The notes: generated from the sequence alone by a model not told the origin. DNA of 64,000 bases from Xylanibacter ruminicola Ga6B6 (GCF_000687715.1 NZ_JHXD01000007.1:61900-125899); one strand, 5' to 3'; positions 1-10,428 are shown, counted from the first letter of the stretch. A program made the numbers and translations.

Positions 1-2253
1 CAGAAAGCCTACGACGCCCCATCAACTGGCAATCCTATACTGCCAGGATATTTTGCCGATCCAACTGTAAAAAAGTTCGGCGACACCTATTATATATATG
101 CTACTACCGATGGCAGCGGTGCCGGATTCGGACCTGCTCAGGTGTGGACAAGTAAGGACTTTAGTAACTGGACGCTGATGCCCATGAACTGGCCCGACAC
201 CCACTGGATTTGGGCACCCGATGTGATGCACGACGCCAAGGATGGAAAGTATTACATGGTGTATTGTCAACCCTGTCAGTTGCACATGGGGGTGAGCGAT
301 ACACCTCGTGGCCCATGGAAGAACATTCTGGGCAAAAGCGATGCCGTACTGGTGCCAGACCGCTTTGTAACCAACGCCATCACCCTAGACGGACAGACCT
401 TTGTGGACGACGATGGCAGAGTGTATATGTATTGGGGCACCTGGGGCATTTACAAAGGCTTTGGCTGTGGTGCAGGCATACTGAACGACGATAAGAAAAC
501 CTTCTCTGAGACACGATTGATACCTAATTCCGAGGTAACCGATTTCTTTGAAGCACCCTTTGTATTAAAGCGCAACGGCATCTATTACTTCATGTATTCA
601 TCGGGGTCCTGCCACGATCATACTTATCGTGTGCAGTATGCCACCAGCAACAAGCCGCTGGGGCCGTACAAATACCAAGGATGCATACTCGAGACTAATG
701 CCGATGGTACCATTCATGGTCCAGGTCATCATAGCGTATTGCAGGAGGGCGATAACTACTACATTGTTTATCACCGCCACGACAACCCGCACTCCAATCG
801 CGGTTTTCATCGTCAGGTATGCATCGATAAGATGGAATTCCTGCCCGACGGACGCATCAAAACAATTACCCCTACTCACGATGGCATTGGCTTGTTGGCA
901 CCATCAGTTATACGTTCAAGAAATCTGGCCTTAGATTGCAAGGTCGAGGCTTCATCGTATTACGATGATGACTTTAAGCCATCCTATGCTGTGGATGACA
1001 ATAACGGCACACTCTGGCGCCCCAAAGGCACAGGTAGCGAATGGCTGAAGATTGATTTGGGCAAGACGCAGAAAATAAAAACCATCATGACGCAGTTTGA
1101 ATATGGTACACAATTCTACCAGTATCTGATAGAAACATCTACCGACGGACATAACTGGAAGGTGTTTGCTGATAAGAGTCAGAACCGCTTGGCGGGCAGT
1201 CCGATGGTAGATTTTGGTAACGCTAAGGCCCGCTATGTGCGACTGACCTATCTTGGCGGACAGAAGAACGGCTTTGGTGGTGCCATCTGGAACATCAAGG
1301 TTTATCCTGAGATTGAAGATGCCTTACCCCAGCAATGGCTCGGCCTGACGCCTGCCGACTGGAACGGGCGCGAGTGGCTGAATAACGAAGGTATGCTTGG
1401 AGGTAGTTTTAAGTTAAAAACGGGCTCCGTATTCCGTCAGCATCAGGAGGACAAGGATATATTGGTACTACAGCCTGGCACCGAACTGGAATTTAAGAGT
1501 GCTGTTTACTGTCAAACAATCAAGGCCGATAAAGAGCCACTCACCCTCACCAATCTGCGCCACTACAGCTGGCAGCAGGCCGAGGCCGAGAAAGCATACG
1601 ATGCCCAAAACGACATCGTACGCCTGCCAGTGGCCGATAATCAGAAGAAAGGTCTGATTGTTAGCATCACAGCCGATGATTTCCTGACAGGCGACACCAT
1701 TTCCTATATTGAGAATCATGGCGTGGATGGCTATTTTGAAACGCTGACAGCACCTTGTATTGTTGAAGAAATCAAGGGCAAGAAAGCCCTACGATTCGAC
1801 TCGATACAGGTGTATCAGTCGTCGTTTGCCCTGCCTGCCACTATGCGCGATAATGCACCTTATACCCTTGAGGCTTGGGTGCTGAATCCCCAAATGGCCA
1901 TGAACGAGTGTGTTGCTGATTTTACCACCACTCACGACGAACTAGAGAAGATTATGCTGATTAGCGGCACAGAGCCTCGTTGCGGCGTAGTGAACCACTA
2001 TGGATGGTACGAGGATGCTGGCTACAAAGATATCAAACAGCTGGAAGGCGAATGGCAACACATCATCGTGACCTTCGACGGACGTATCGAAACTGTCAGC
2101 ATTAATGGAAAAGTTATCAGCCGTAAAGACATCCAACTGCTACTGAAGCCTTCGCAGTATGTTACTCTAGGCCGAAACGCCGAACGTGAATGGCTGTTTA
2201 GCGGCTATCTGCACAGTCTGAAACTTTGGGACAACGTGATAATTGATAATTGA
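1..2253 (+). CDS. GH43 family glycosidase, 5'-truncated by window edge
   Basis: Secreted-type glycoside hydrolase of family 43, probably an arabinofuranosidase or xylosidase acting on plant cell-wall arabinan or arabinoxylan. The reading frame is open from base 1, so the N-terminus and any signal peptide lie outside the window; 750 residues are visible. The five-bladed propeller domain shows the catalytic base Asp at visible residue 20 (GYFADP), WAPDV near residue 74 and the general acid Glu at residue 184 (FFEAPF). An F5/8 type C (discoidin-like) carbohydrate-binding domain follows at about residues 305-435. A LamG/concanavalin-like region lies at about 595-745. The next gene is a GH127 enzyme 13 bp downstream, so the two likely cooperate in releasing L-arabinose. 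Exact substrate is inferred, not shown. Confidence 0.9.
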   Translation, partial: QKAYDAPSTGNPILPGYFADPTVKKFGDTYYIYATTDGSGAGFGPAQVWTSKDFSNWTLMPMNWPDTHWIWAPDVMHDAKDGKYYMVYCQPCQLHMGVSDTPRGPWKNILGKSDAVLVPDRFVTNAITLDGQTFVDDDGRVYMYWGTWGIYKGFGCGAGILNDDKKTFSETRLIPNSEVTDFFEAPFVLKRNGIYYFMYSSGSCHDHTYRVQYATSNKPLGPYKYQGCILETNADGTIHGPGHHSVLQEGDNYYIVYHRHDNPHSNRGFHRQVCIDKMEFLPDGRIKTITPTHDGIGLLAPSVIRSRNLALDCKVEASSYYDDDFKPSYAVDDNNGTLWRPKGTGSEWLKIDLGKTQKIKTIMTQFEYGTQFYQYLIETSTDGHNWKVFADKSQNRLAGSPMVDFGNAKARYVRLTYLGGQKNGFGGAIWNIKVYPEIEDALPQQWLGLTPADWNGREWLNNEGMLGGSFKLKTGSVFRQHQEDKDILVLQPGTELEFKSAVYCQTIKADKEPLTLTNLRHYSWQQAEAEKAYDAQNDIVRLPVADNQKKGLIVSITADDFLTGDTISYIENHGVDGYFETLTAPCIVEEIKGKKALRFDSIQVYQSSFALPATMRDNAPYTLEAWVLNPQMAMNECVADFTTTHDELEKIMLISGTEPRCGVVNHYGWYEDAGYKDIKQLEGEWQHIIVTFDGRIETVSINGKVISRKDIQLLLKPSQYVTLGRNAEREWLFSGYLHSLKLWDNVIIDN

Positions 2254-2266
2254 CAATTGATAATTT

Positions 2267-4702
2267 ATGAAGAAACTTATGACTATTGCGCTGGGTGTAG
2301 CCATCATGCTCCCCATTAGCGCACAGAAAAAACAGACAGCGACTCATGGTTATCCCATCAGTCCTGTACCCTTTACCGCAGTAAAAGTAACACCTGGCAC
2401 CTTCTGGGGACAACGATTGGAAGCCAGTCGTAAAGTAACCATCCCCTTGGCCTTCGCGAAATGCGAGGAGACTGGACGTTACACCAACTTCTCGAATGCA
2501 GCCCAGCACCTGAAAGACCCATCAAAGGTATTCAAGGTGAACGGTGTGGGCTACTCGTTCGACGATACCGACCCCTATAAGACTATTGAGGGTGCCAGTT
2601 ACATCTTGCAGACCTATCCTGACAAGAAACTGAAACAGTACATTGATTCGGTACTCGATGTCATCGCCTCGGCACAGGAGCCTGACGGCTATCTCTATAC
2701 TGCCCGCACACAGAATCCTGCCGACCCGCACCACTGGGCTGGCGACAAGCGCTGGGTGAAGGAAGAGGACCTGAGCCACGAGCTTTATAACCTCGGCCAC
2801 ATGATTGAGGGGGCAATCGCTCACTATCAGGCCACAGGTTCAAGAAAGTTCCTTGATATAGCTATCCGTTATGCCGATGTGGTATGCAAGGAGGTGGGAC
2901 CCAACCCTGGTCAAGCTTGTGTAGTACCTGGTCATCAGATAGCAGAGATGGCACTGGCAAAGCTTTATCTTGTTACTGGCAACAAAAAATACCTCGACGA
3001 GGCCAAATTCTTCCTCGACTATCGCGGCAAGACCACTATCGTACATGATTACTCTCAGGCTCATAAACCTGTGATCGAACAGGACGAGGCCGTAGGTCAT
3101 GCCGTTCGTGCAGCCTATATGTATGCAGGTATGGCCGATGTAGCAGCGCTGACTGGCGATAAAGATTACATCAAGGCCATCGATGCCATCTGGGACAACA
3201 TCGTTACCAAGAAACTCTACATTACTGGTGGCATCGGTGCCACTAATAATGGCGAGGCCTTTGGCAAGAACTACGAACTGCCCAACATGAGTGCCTACTG
3301 CGAGACTTGCGCTGCCATCGGCAATGTGTATGTGAACTATCGTCTGTTCCTGTTGCATGGCGAATCCAAGTACTACGATGTATTGGAGCGCACACTCTAC
3401 AATGGACTCATCAGCGGCGTATCGCTCGAAGGCAATGGTTTCTTCTACCCCAACCCACTGGAGTCGATGGGACAGCACCAGCGTCAGGCTTGGTTCGGCT
3501 GCGCCTGCTGCCCCAGCAACATCTGTCGCTTCATCCCCTCGCTGCCCGGTTATATCTATGCCGTTAAGGATCGCAATGTATATGTCAACCTGTTCCTCTC
3601 TAACAAGAGCAACCTGACTGTTGCAGGCAAGAAGGTTGGTTTGAGTCAGACAACTGCATACCCTTGGAATGGCGATATCACTGTAAATGTAGACCAGAAT
3701 GCGGCAGGCCAGTTTGCCATGAAAATCCGTATTCCAGGTTGGGTGCGCAGCCAGGTGGTGCCCTCTAATCTCTATCAATATACTGATGGCAAGCGTCTGG
3801 GCTATACCATCACCGTGAATGGCCAGACTGCAGCAGCAAAGGTAACAGAGGATGGCTATTATACCATCAATCGCAAGTGGAAGAAAGGCGACAAGGTGCA
3901 GATTCACTTCGATATGGAGACTCGCACTGTACGTGCCAACAACAAGGTAGAGGCCGATCGTGGTAAGATTAGCGTAGAGCGCGGCCCGCTGGTTTATTGC
4001 GCCGAGCACCCTGACAACACCTTTGATATCATGGGCGCCCTGATGAATCAGAATCCAGAGTTCAGGCTGGGTAAGACCGAGATTGCAGGAACTACCGTAC
4101 AGACCATCGTCACCGATGCTCAGACGCTAAGTTTCGATAAGCAGGGGAAACTGCAGACTACCGACCACAAACTGACGCTCATCCCCTACTATGCCTGGTG
4201 TCATCGTGGTAGTGGAAAAATGCGTGTTTGGTTGCCTCAGGACCTGAATGCTACTAATCCATCGCAGCCAGCCACCTTGGCCAGCGAGAGTAAAATCAGC
4301 AGTTCGACAGCTAAGATGCCAGCCCTGACAGCCATCAACGACCGCCTGGTGCCAAAGGATGAGAACGACCGTAGCGTACCTTATACCCACTGGTGGCCTA
4401 AGAATGGCAGTACCGAATGGTTAGGTTACGAATTCCCCGAAGTAACTACCGTACAGAGTGCCACCGTTTATTGGTTCGACGATGGTCCTTGGGGTGGATG
4501 CCGCGTACCGCAGTCGTGGCGCATACTATATCAGGACGCACAAGGCAACTGGAACCCTGTAACTGGCGCAGATGGATACCCCACCGATAAAGGTACAGCA
4601 TGCACAGTAAACTTTGAGCCTGTTACAACCAAAGCACTTCGACTTGAGGTTGTATTACCTAACGATAATTCGACAGGAGTGTTTGAATGGATAGTTAAGT
4701 AA
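2267..4702 (+). CDS. GH127 beta-L-arabinofuranosidase (DUF1680 family)
   Basis: Periplasmic or secreted hydrolase releasing beta-L-arabinofuranose. Residues 1-19 form a signal peptide ending ISAQ. The (alpha/alpha)6 catalytic domain carries the family's zinc-thiolate site: Glu and Cys in YCETCAAIGN and the Cys pair in GCACCPSN. In the characterised HypBA1 enzyme the first Cys of that pair is the nucleophile, and all four positions are present here. A beta-sandwich follows, then an F5/8 type C-like C-terminal domain (about residues 680-811, with THWWPKNGSTEWLGYEF). It lies 13 bp after the GH43 gene and probably shares its transcript, which ends at the terminator at 4712. The linker before it is a short tandem AATTGATAATTGAC-type repeat. 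Confidence 0.93.
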   Translation: MKKLMTIALGVAIMLPISAQKKQTATHGYPISPVPFTAVKVTPGTFWGQRLEASRKVTIPLAFAKCEETGRYTNFSNAAQHLKDPSKVFKVNGVGYSFDDTDPYKTIEGASYILQTYPDKKLKQYIDSVLDVIASAQEPDGYLYTARTQNPADPHHWAGDKRWVKEEDLSHELYNLGHMIEGAIAHYQATGSRKFLDIAIRYADVVCKEVGPNPGQACVVPGHQIAEMALAKLYLVTGNKKYLDEAKFFLDYRGKTTIVHDYSQAHKPVIEQDEAVGHAVRAAYMYAGMADVAALTGDKDYIKAIDAIWDNIVTKKLYITGGIGATNNGEAFGKNYELPNMSAYCETCAAIGNVYVNYRLFLLHGESKYYDVLERTLYNGLISGVSLEGNGFFYPNPLESMGQHQRQAWFGCACCPSNICRFIPSLPGYIYAVKDRNVYVNLFLSNKSNLTVAGKKVGLSQTTAYPWNGDITVNVDQNAAGQFAMKIRIPGWVRSQVVPSNLYQYTDGKRLGYTITVNGQTAAAKVTEDGYYTINRKWKKGDKVQIHFDMETRTVRANNKVEADRGKISVERGPLVYCAEHPDNTFDIMGALMNQNPEFRLGKTEIAGTTVQTIVTDAQTLSFDKQGKLQTTDHKLTLIPYYAWCHRGSGKMRVWLPQDLNATNPSQPATLASESKISSSTAKMPALTAINDRLVPKDENDRSVPYTHWWPKNGSTEWLGYEFPEVTTVQSATVYWFDDGPWGGCRVPQSWRILYQDAQGNWNPVTGADGYPTDKGTACTVNFEPVTTKALRLEVVLPNDNSTGVFEWIVK

Positions 4703-4711
4703 CAGCATCAT

Positions 4712-4749
4712 AAAATCCCAAAGCATTTTTCGTTTTGCTTTGGGATTTT
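4712..4749. terminator. Bidirectional intrinsic terminator
   Basis: A 14-bp perfect stem, AAAATCCCAAAGCA (4712-4725) with TGCTTTGGGATTTT (4736-4749), is flanked by A and T runs on both sides. It sits between the convergent GH127 and TolC-like genes and can terminate either. Confidence 0.85.
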
Positions 4750-4755
4750 TTATAT

Positions 4756-6090
4756 CTACTGACCAGTAGCTTGTTTGTACTCCAAGAGTTTGTTCTGATA
4801 GTCGGCGAAGGCATCGGTATGCTTGTCGAGTGCTTGCTGGTAGAGTAGCTGTGCTTCGAGCAGATCGCTCATCTTCGAGGTGCCGGCACGATAGTAGTTG
4901 CGGTTCAGGCGCAGGTTCTCGTCGGCCTGTTCGATGCTACGCTGAGCCAGCTGCAACTGCTGATAGCTCTCCTCTACCCCATTCCAGGCATTCTGCATGC
5001 GTATCTTGAGCAGCTGAGCATTGTCTTCCAACTGCTCAACGGCTTTCTGATGCTCAATCTTCTTACGCTTGATGGCGTGCGAGCCGCCCCACCAATCGCT
5101 GATGGGCACACTAACGGTGGCAAACACCATACCAAACGAGTGGTTGTTTTCTAACACATTATGGTAGTTATAACCAGCTCCAACGGCCAACGTTGGCAGG
5201 TTCTGACCTACAGCCATCTGCTTTTGCAGTTTAGCGGCCTCGACCTGCTTACCTAACAACTGATACTCTGGCAATGACTGAACATCCGACATCATCGATT
5301 GTATGGTTGGAGGCACGCTGGTTTGGAAAGAAATGGCAAATGATGTGTCGCGGAGACCGCAGTATTGCGACAACAACAAACGAACGATAGAGATGCCATT
5401 CTGCAACTTCAGGCGCTGACTCTGAATATCGTTCTGGCGCAGTTGTACCTGCAACAGATCGTTACGCATGGCCACACCTGCACGCACGGCCACATCCACA
5501 TCTTTATGGATATCGCGCAGCAACGTATCTACAGCATTAATGGTGTTCATCTTCTCCTGCAACGAGGCTAACTGCCAGAAGTACTGTTCGGCAGTCTTCT
5601 CCACCTCGTTTTCCGACAGTTGTAACTGCAACTTACTTACCTCCTCGCCGACCTTAGCCAGTTTGTTGCCGTTGATAATCTGTCCGCCAGCAAACACGGG
5701 CTGCACCGCCATCAACGAGCCAATGGTACCATTCTTCATCATCGAGATGCTGATGGGATTAGCTAAGGCAGCCAATGCCTCTTGGGGCAGCGACTGAGCC
5801 AAGGCCGCACCCAACTCGGGCGTAATACTCTCTGAAGGATTGATGGTGGTCTGCGCCATACCCTTATTGGCGTTAAACCACAAACCAGTACCACTCACAG
5901 TGGGGAAATACTTGGTAAACGCCTCCTTGCGCTGCTGCTGGGCAGCCTCAACACCATATTTGGCGCTGCGGATGGCAAAGTTGTTTTGTAAAGCAGAATC
6001 CTTAATCTGCTCTAAGGTATATGACTGCTGGGCTGTTGCTGTGGCACAGCAACATACCGAAGCAGCTATGATTGCAAATATCTTTTTCAT
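4756..6090 (-). CDS. TolC-like outer-membrane efflux protein
   Basis: Outer-membrane factor of a tripartite efflux pump. The start chosen is the MKKIF methionine, which gives a standard signal peptide cut after ATATAQ; an upstream ATG at 6102 is possible. About 444 residues, typical for the family. The two outer-membrane efflux repeats are visible as long helical segments: a QIKDSALQNNFAIRSAKYGV opening, and a C-terminal half with NRNYYRAGTSKMSDLLEAQ, the conserved turn before the last helix. It is the last gene of an adaptor-pump-channel operon, 22 bp after the RND pump. The spacer contains repeated CTATTCACTT units. Confidence 0.9.
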   Translation of the reverse strand: MKKIFAIIAASVCCCATATAQQSYTLEQIKDSALQNNFAIRSAKYGVEAAQQQRKEAFTKYFPTVSGTGLWFNANKGMAQTTINPSESITPELGAALAQSLPQEALAALANPISISMMKNGTIGSLMAVQPVFAGGQIINGNKLAKVGEEVSKLQLQLSENEVEKTAEQYFWQLASLQEKMNTINAVDTLLRDIHKDVDVAVRAGVAMRNDLLQVQLRQNDIQSQRLKLQNGISIVRLLLSQYCGLRDTSFAISFQTSVPPTIQSMMSDVQSLPEYQLLGKQVEAAKLQKQMAVGQNLPTLAVGAGYNYHNVLENNHSFGMVFATVSVPISDWWGGSHAIKRKKIEHQKAVEQLEDNAQLLKIRMQNAWNGVEESYQQLQLAQRSIEQADENLRLNRNYYRAGTSKMSDLLEAQLLYQQALDKHTDAFADYQNKLLEYKQATGQ

Positions 6091-6112
6091 CTCACTATTC
6101 ACTTTTCACTAT

Positions 6113-9100
6113 TCACTTAGTCGAAACTTTCCAATAAATAACGGGGAGCATGGTGACTACCATGATGAGCGAGCCGATACCACCTGCAAAGATGGTTACA
6201 CCCACGGGCATCCAGAACGAACTCTGGGCGATAATCATCGGCACCACACCAACGGCAGTGGTTGCCGTAGTGAGGAAGATAGGCACCATACGGCGCTTAC
6301 CGGCATCGTAGGCTGCCTGGCGCACAGCGGCGTTATAAGCCTGGCGATCTGTTTTCCAGTCGCCATGTTCGGCCACATGCTTCTTAATCAAGTCAATCGC
6401 GTGCTCGAAAATCAGGATTTCGTTACGCATAATCATTCCCATCAGCGTGATGAGTCCGAAGATAGAGGTCAGACCAAGGGCGCGATTCATCAGTCCGAGA
6501 CCAATGAGCGCTCCAGGAATCATCAATCCCAAAGCTGCCATACAAACGGTGGTAACACCATACTTCTTGAAGTTAAACAACAGGAAGAAGTACACGATGA
6601 TCAGTGCGATGGTGATGCCACCGATAATCTGTGGCATAGCCTCGTCGCCATATTCTATCTCGCCGCCCACCTCGGCACGGACGCCCTGTGGCAGTTTTAT
6701 CTCCTCGTTCATCATACGGGCAATCTCCTTCTCTACAGGTGCGGTATATACGCCTTGTGCAAACTGGGCAGTAACGGTGATACAACGTTCGCCACCACGA
6801 TGCATGATGCGACTCTCGCTCCACTTGGGTTGCACCTTGGCTATCTGGCGCAACGGAACGGTGGAATTGGTACTGCGCAGACCTCCCGACACCATCGATG
6901 CGGGCGATGCGATACCCAGGTTCGCGATGTCTGAGAAGGTCATATCAGCATCGTCCTTCACCACAATGGGTAGTTCATAATCTTTCTCCCAAATCTGTCC
7001 TACACGCAGGTCGGAAGATGTGGCGCTCAAAGCCAACTGGGCGGTGGTTCGGGTGATGCCTAACTGGGCCGATGTAACGGGATCGAGTTCGACATTGATA
7101 ATGGGGTACGGCTGTAGATAATCAGTATGTACCCACTCCAGTTCGGGCATCTTCCGCATGCGTTCCATCAGTCGTTCGGCTACCACATGCAGCGAGTCGA
7201 GGTTGTCGCCATAGAAGCGATACTCCAGTTCGCTCACCTCCAGATAGTCCAAACGTTTGAACTTGACGTAAGCGTTGGGGAACGCCTCGCTCAATTGGGG
7301 CTGATATTGCGCCAAGAGGTCGAGTGTAGCCTTATTGCTCTTGGTATTCACGATAAACTGCGCATAGTTATTACCAGCCATCTGGGGTGCATAGGCATCC
7401 ATGAATCGTGGCGACGAACAGCCGATAAAGCCCGTGATGCCCGTGATACGTTCGTCCTTTGCCAACACATGCTGCACCGAATCGGCAATCACCTCGGTCT
7501 CGGCCATGCCCTTACCCTCGGGCAGAAAGATCTCTACGGCAAACTGGTCGCGATCGGCGTATGGGAAGAGACGTATCTTCAGCGTAGGAGCAATCAACGT
7601 CGACAGCAGAATAACGCCAATACCACCACCAATGGTTAACCAAGGGTGTGCAAAGGTAAAATCAAGCACCTTATTGTAGGTTTTCTGCACCCATTTTGTT
7701 ATCGCATTACCATCGGTGCTCACCTTGCCGGGCTTGATGATACGTGTCTCTAGGAACGGAATCACCGTTACGGCCAGCACCAGCGACACCATGAGGTTGA
7801 TGGTAATGGTAACGGGGAAGTCCTCCAAACAGTCGTGGAACATACCCTTCATCGTAATCAGGAACGGATAGAAGATGGCACAGATACAGATGGTGGCCAG
7901 CAACATGGGCATGAAGTACTGACGGGCCGACTCGATGGCGGCATCGAAAGGTTTAAAACCTTTACCCAAGTATTCCAGATAGCCATCAATCACCACAATC
8001 GAATTATCAACAATCATTCCTAACACCACAATGAGCGCTGCCAGGGTTACAATGTTCAGTTCGATGCCCATCATATACATGATTGCCACACTCACAAAGG
8101 TACTCAAGGGGATGGTGATGGCCGACACGATGGCCGAACGCAGGGGGAACAGCACCATCATCACCAGGATGATGATAGCCATCGAGATAAGCAGATCGCG
8201 CAAGAAATCGCTCACACTCATCGCTACCACTTTGGGCTTATCGGCAATGCGGGTAACCTTTACATCCTCGGGCAGTTCGTTCAGACTGAACTCCTTCAGT
8301 ACTTTATCCACCTGCTCGCCATACTGCACCACATTGTTACCAGGCGTCATCTCCATCGAGAGCAGCACGCAAGGGTGTCCGTCCTGCTCAATACGACTGG
8401 CGTTTGGCTCATACTCTCGCACCACACGGGCCACATCGCGAACACGTGCCACCTTGCCTGTCACTGGGTCGCTGAAGATAATCTGGTTGGCAATCTCCTC
8501 CTCGCTATTCTCCTGAGCCTCAACGTGGATGGGTATCTGCTGGTCGTCGTCGCTGATAGCGCCACTCATGGTAGTGATGCCTTGGGCCTGTAAGCGTGAA
8601 AAAAGCATCTGCTGACCAATACCATAGGCCTGCAGGCGCTGACGATTGATATAAAGCGATATCTGCTCCTTCTGTTCACCAAACAGTTTCACGTTGGCTA
8701 CCGAGGGGATGCGACGCAGACGATCGCTCAGGTCGTCGCTATACTGTTTCAACTCACGATAGCTGCGCTGGTCGCTCTCGATGGCGATGAGCAAGGCCGA
8801 GGTGTTGCCAAAGTCATCGTTCACCACGATGGCCAGCACACCACTTGGCAACTGCGCCTTAAAACCATTCAGTCCGTGTTTGATTTTGCTCCACACCTCA
8901 TCTTTATTGTTCACGTCATCGTTCAGTTTCACCATCACGATACACATGCCATTCTGACTCTGTGTGGTGGTTTTTACACGGTTCACCTCACCATAGGTAA
9001 AGAGGTAACGCTCAAGCGGACGGGCCACCTGCTGTTCAACCTCCTCGCTGGTGGCACCAGGATATACAGCCACTACCACACCCTGACGGATGGTGGCGTG

Positions 9101-9223
9101 GGGGAATTCGTCCTTAGGCATAATATACATGCCGTAGATGCCCATCACAAACAATATGCCGATGATGAGCAATGTTATCGAGTAATGCTCCAAAGGCCAT
9201 CGGAGCCAATTCACATTTTTCAT
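6113..9223 (-). CDS. RND family inner-membrane efflux transporter
   Basis: Proton-driven multidrug or solute exporter of the AcrB/HAE1 type. The start is taken at MKNVNWLRW, with an alternative three codons upstream; about 1036 residues, full length for the family. TM1 lies near residues 14-35. Two large periplasmic porter loops and the TM4 signature GMIVDNSIVVIDGYLEYL are visible. A second membrane block near the C-terminus includes LGLTSIFGLITLMGMIMRNE. It lies between the adaptor gene (26 bp upstream) and the TolC-like gene, so the three make one pump. Substrate cannot be told from sequence. The divergent AraC regulator is the likely local controller. Confidence 0.95.
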   Translation of the reverse strand: MKNVNWLRWPLEHYSITLLIIGILFVMGIYGMYIMPKDEFPHATIRQGVVVAVYPGATSEEVEQQVARPLERYLFTYGEVNRVKTTTQSQNGMCIVMVKLNDDVNNKDEVWSKIKHGLNGFKAQLPSGVLAIVVNDDFGNTSALLIAIESDQRSYRELKQYSDDLSDRLRRIPSVANVKLFGEQKEQISLYINRQRLQAYGIGQQMLFSRLQAQGITTMSGAISDDDQQIPIHVEAQENSEEEIANQIIFSDPVTGKVARVRDVARVVREYEPNASRIEQDGHPCVLLSMEMTPGNNVVQYGEQVDKVLKEFSLNELPEDVKVTRIADKPKVVAMSVSDFLRDLLISMAIIILVMMVLFPLRSAIVSAITIPLSTFVSVAIMYMMGIELNIVTLAALIVVLGMIVDNSIVVIDGYLEYLGKGFKPFDAAIESARQYFMPMLLATICICAIFYPFLITMKGMFHDCLEDFPVTITINLMVSLVLAVTVIPFLETRIIKPGKVSTDGNAITKWVQKTYNKVLDFTFAHPWLTIGGGIGVILLSTLIAPTLKIRLFPYADRDQFAVEIFLPEGKGMAETEVIADSVQHVLAKDERITGITGFIGCSSPRFMDAYAPQMAGNNYAQFIVNTKSNKATLDLLAQYQPQLSEAFPNAYVKFKRLDYLEVSELEYRFYGDNLDSLHVVAERLMERMRKMPELEWVHTDYLQPYPIINVELDPVTSAQLGITRTTAQLALSATSSDLRVGQIWEKDYELPIVVKDDADMTFSDIANLGIASPASMVSGGLRSTNSTVPLRQIAKVQPKWSESRIMHRGGERCITVTAQFAQGVYTAPVEKEIARMMNEEIKLPQGVRAEVGGEIEYGDEAMPQIIGGITIALIIVYFFLLFNFKKYGVTTVCMAALGLMIPGALIGLGLMNRALGLTSIFGLITLMGMIMRNEILIFEHAIDLIKKHVAEHGDWKTDRQAYNAAVRQAAYDAGKRRMVPIFLTTATTAVGVVPMIIAQSSFWMPVGVTIFAGGIGSLIMVVTMLPVIYWKVSTK

Positions 9224-9249
9224 AATCTTCAATGTTCAATGGTCAATGT

Positions 9250-10269
9250 TCAATAAACCACCTTGGTGTTTTCACTAAGTTTCTGATAACCCTCGGTAAC
9301 TACACGAGCACCTTCGGTCATGCCATCGGTAATGGCGATGCGGTTGCCCATCGTTTCACCCGTACGCACTGTTGTACGGTGGGCAGTACTGTCGTTGGCA
9401 ATCGTCCATACAAACAGCGAGCCATCAGCCTTACGCTGTACAGCTGTTACAGGCAGGGTTAAATCCTTGCTTGGCTTTTCAATATTACCAAACTGCACGC
9501 TGGCCACCATACCTGGCAGCAATTGGCGCTGACCATTAGCCACATGTATGCGTATATCATAGGTATGCGTGAGCGCATCGGCCTGCACACCTTTTTCAAT
9601 CCTTCCACCTGTAAAGCTGCCATTCACAGCCTCCACTTTAATAGTCGACGAGGTGTTGGCACCAATACCACTGATTTCGGCCTCGGGGATGGCCACTTTT
9701 ACCTTAACGGTAGATATATCGAGAATGCTCACTACCGCCTGCGAGGGCATAGCCGTTTCGCCAGCACCTACCAGGCGCTTGCCAACGATACCACTCACAG
9801 GGGCTACCAATCGGCAATCGGCCAGATTCTTCTTAGCCACCTCCAGTTGCGACTTGGCCTGAGCCACCTTGCTCTGTATCTCAACCCACTGCACCTCAGG
9901 GAGCGATCCGTTATCGTGAAGCATCTTGTAGCGCGACAGAGCATCGTTGGCCTGCGTCATCTGAGCCTCGGCACCACTTAATAGGTTACGCGCCTGCGTG
10001 TCGTCCATCTCGGCTATCAGCTGTCCGCGACTCACTGCCTGTCCCTCGTTTACCAGCATGCGCTTTACCACACCCATGCCCGTAAAACTAACGGCAGTAG
10101 CCTCACACTCCTCAACAATGCCTACATACGTCTGACCATTGGCATTCATAGCAGTAGATACCACTTCTGTTTCAACTCTCGTAGGAGCCTTTGTGTTCTG
10201 CTCCTTCTTACTTGTGCAGCTACTTATCAGCATCACGCCCAGCAGCATCAAAATACTCTTTTTCATCAT
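9250..10269 (-). CDS. RND efflux periplasmic adaptor lipoprotein (MFP)
   Basis: Membrane-fusion protein linking the RND pump to the outer-membrane channel. A lipoprotein signal ends in the lipobox LISSC, so it should be lipid-anchored in the inner membrane facing the periplasm. The barrel-sandwich halves are visible (VVKRMLVNEGQAVSRGQLIAEM near residue 70 and RLVAPVSGIVGKRLV near 150), flanking a helical hairpin with AEAQMTQANDALSRYKMLHD. Length 339 residues is usual. It is the first gene of the leftward operon, with a -7 box at 10290-10297 about 20 bp upstream of the ATG. Confidence 0.93.
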   Translation of the reverse strand: MMKKSILMLLGVMLISSCTSKKEQNTKAPTRVETEVVSTAMNANGQTYVGIVEECEATAVSFTGMGVVKRMLVNEGQAVSRGQLIAEMDDTQARNLLSGAEAQMTQANDALSRYKMLHDNGSLPEVQWVEIQSKVAQAKSQLEVAKKNLADCRLVAPVSGIVGKRLVGAGETAMPSQAVVSILDISTVKVKVAIPEAEISGIGANTSSTIKVEAVNGSFTGGRIEKGVQADALTHTYDIRIHVANGQRQLLPGMVASVQFGNIEKPSKDLTLPVTAVQRKADGSLFVWTIANDSTAHRTTVRTGETMGNRIAITDGMTEGARVVTEGYQKLSENTKVVY

Positions 10270-10289
10270 TACATGTAAAATTTTGGGGA

Positions 10290-10297
10290 CAAAGGTA
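10290..10297 (-). promoter_or_regulatory. -7 box of efflux operon promoter
   Basis: The minus strand reads TACCTTTG, matching Bacteroidetes TAnnTTTG, 20 bp upstream of the adaptor start. It shares a 159-bp AT-rich intergenic region with the divergent araC promoter. Confidence 0.65.
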
Positions 10298-10416
10298 GTG
10301 CAAAATCAATCATTATCTATGTTCGATTTCACCACTTATATTACCAAATTAACCACACACCACCAAATAGAACATAAAAAACACTAAATAAAACACCAGA
10401 TATGCGAAATTATGAT

Positions 10417-10424
10417 TAATTTTG
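10417..10424 (+). promoter_or_regulatory. -7 box of AraC regulator promoter
   Basis: TAATTTTG lies only 4 bp before the ATG at 10429, implying a leaderless or nearly leaderless message. Confidence 0.6.
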
Positions 10425-10428
10425 CCAC

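Noticed and set aside
2840..4009. Long antisense frame (389 codons) opposite GH127, and similar ones opposite RND, PepT and LptD genes
   Set aside because: Antisense shadows of real genes with strong family matches; no promoter or domain supports them.
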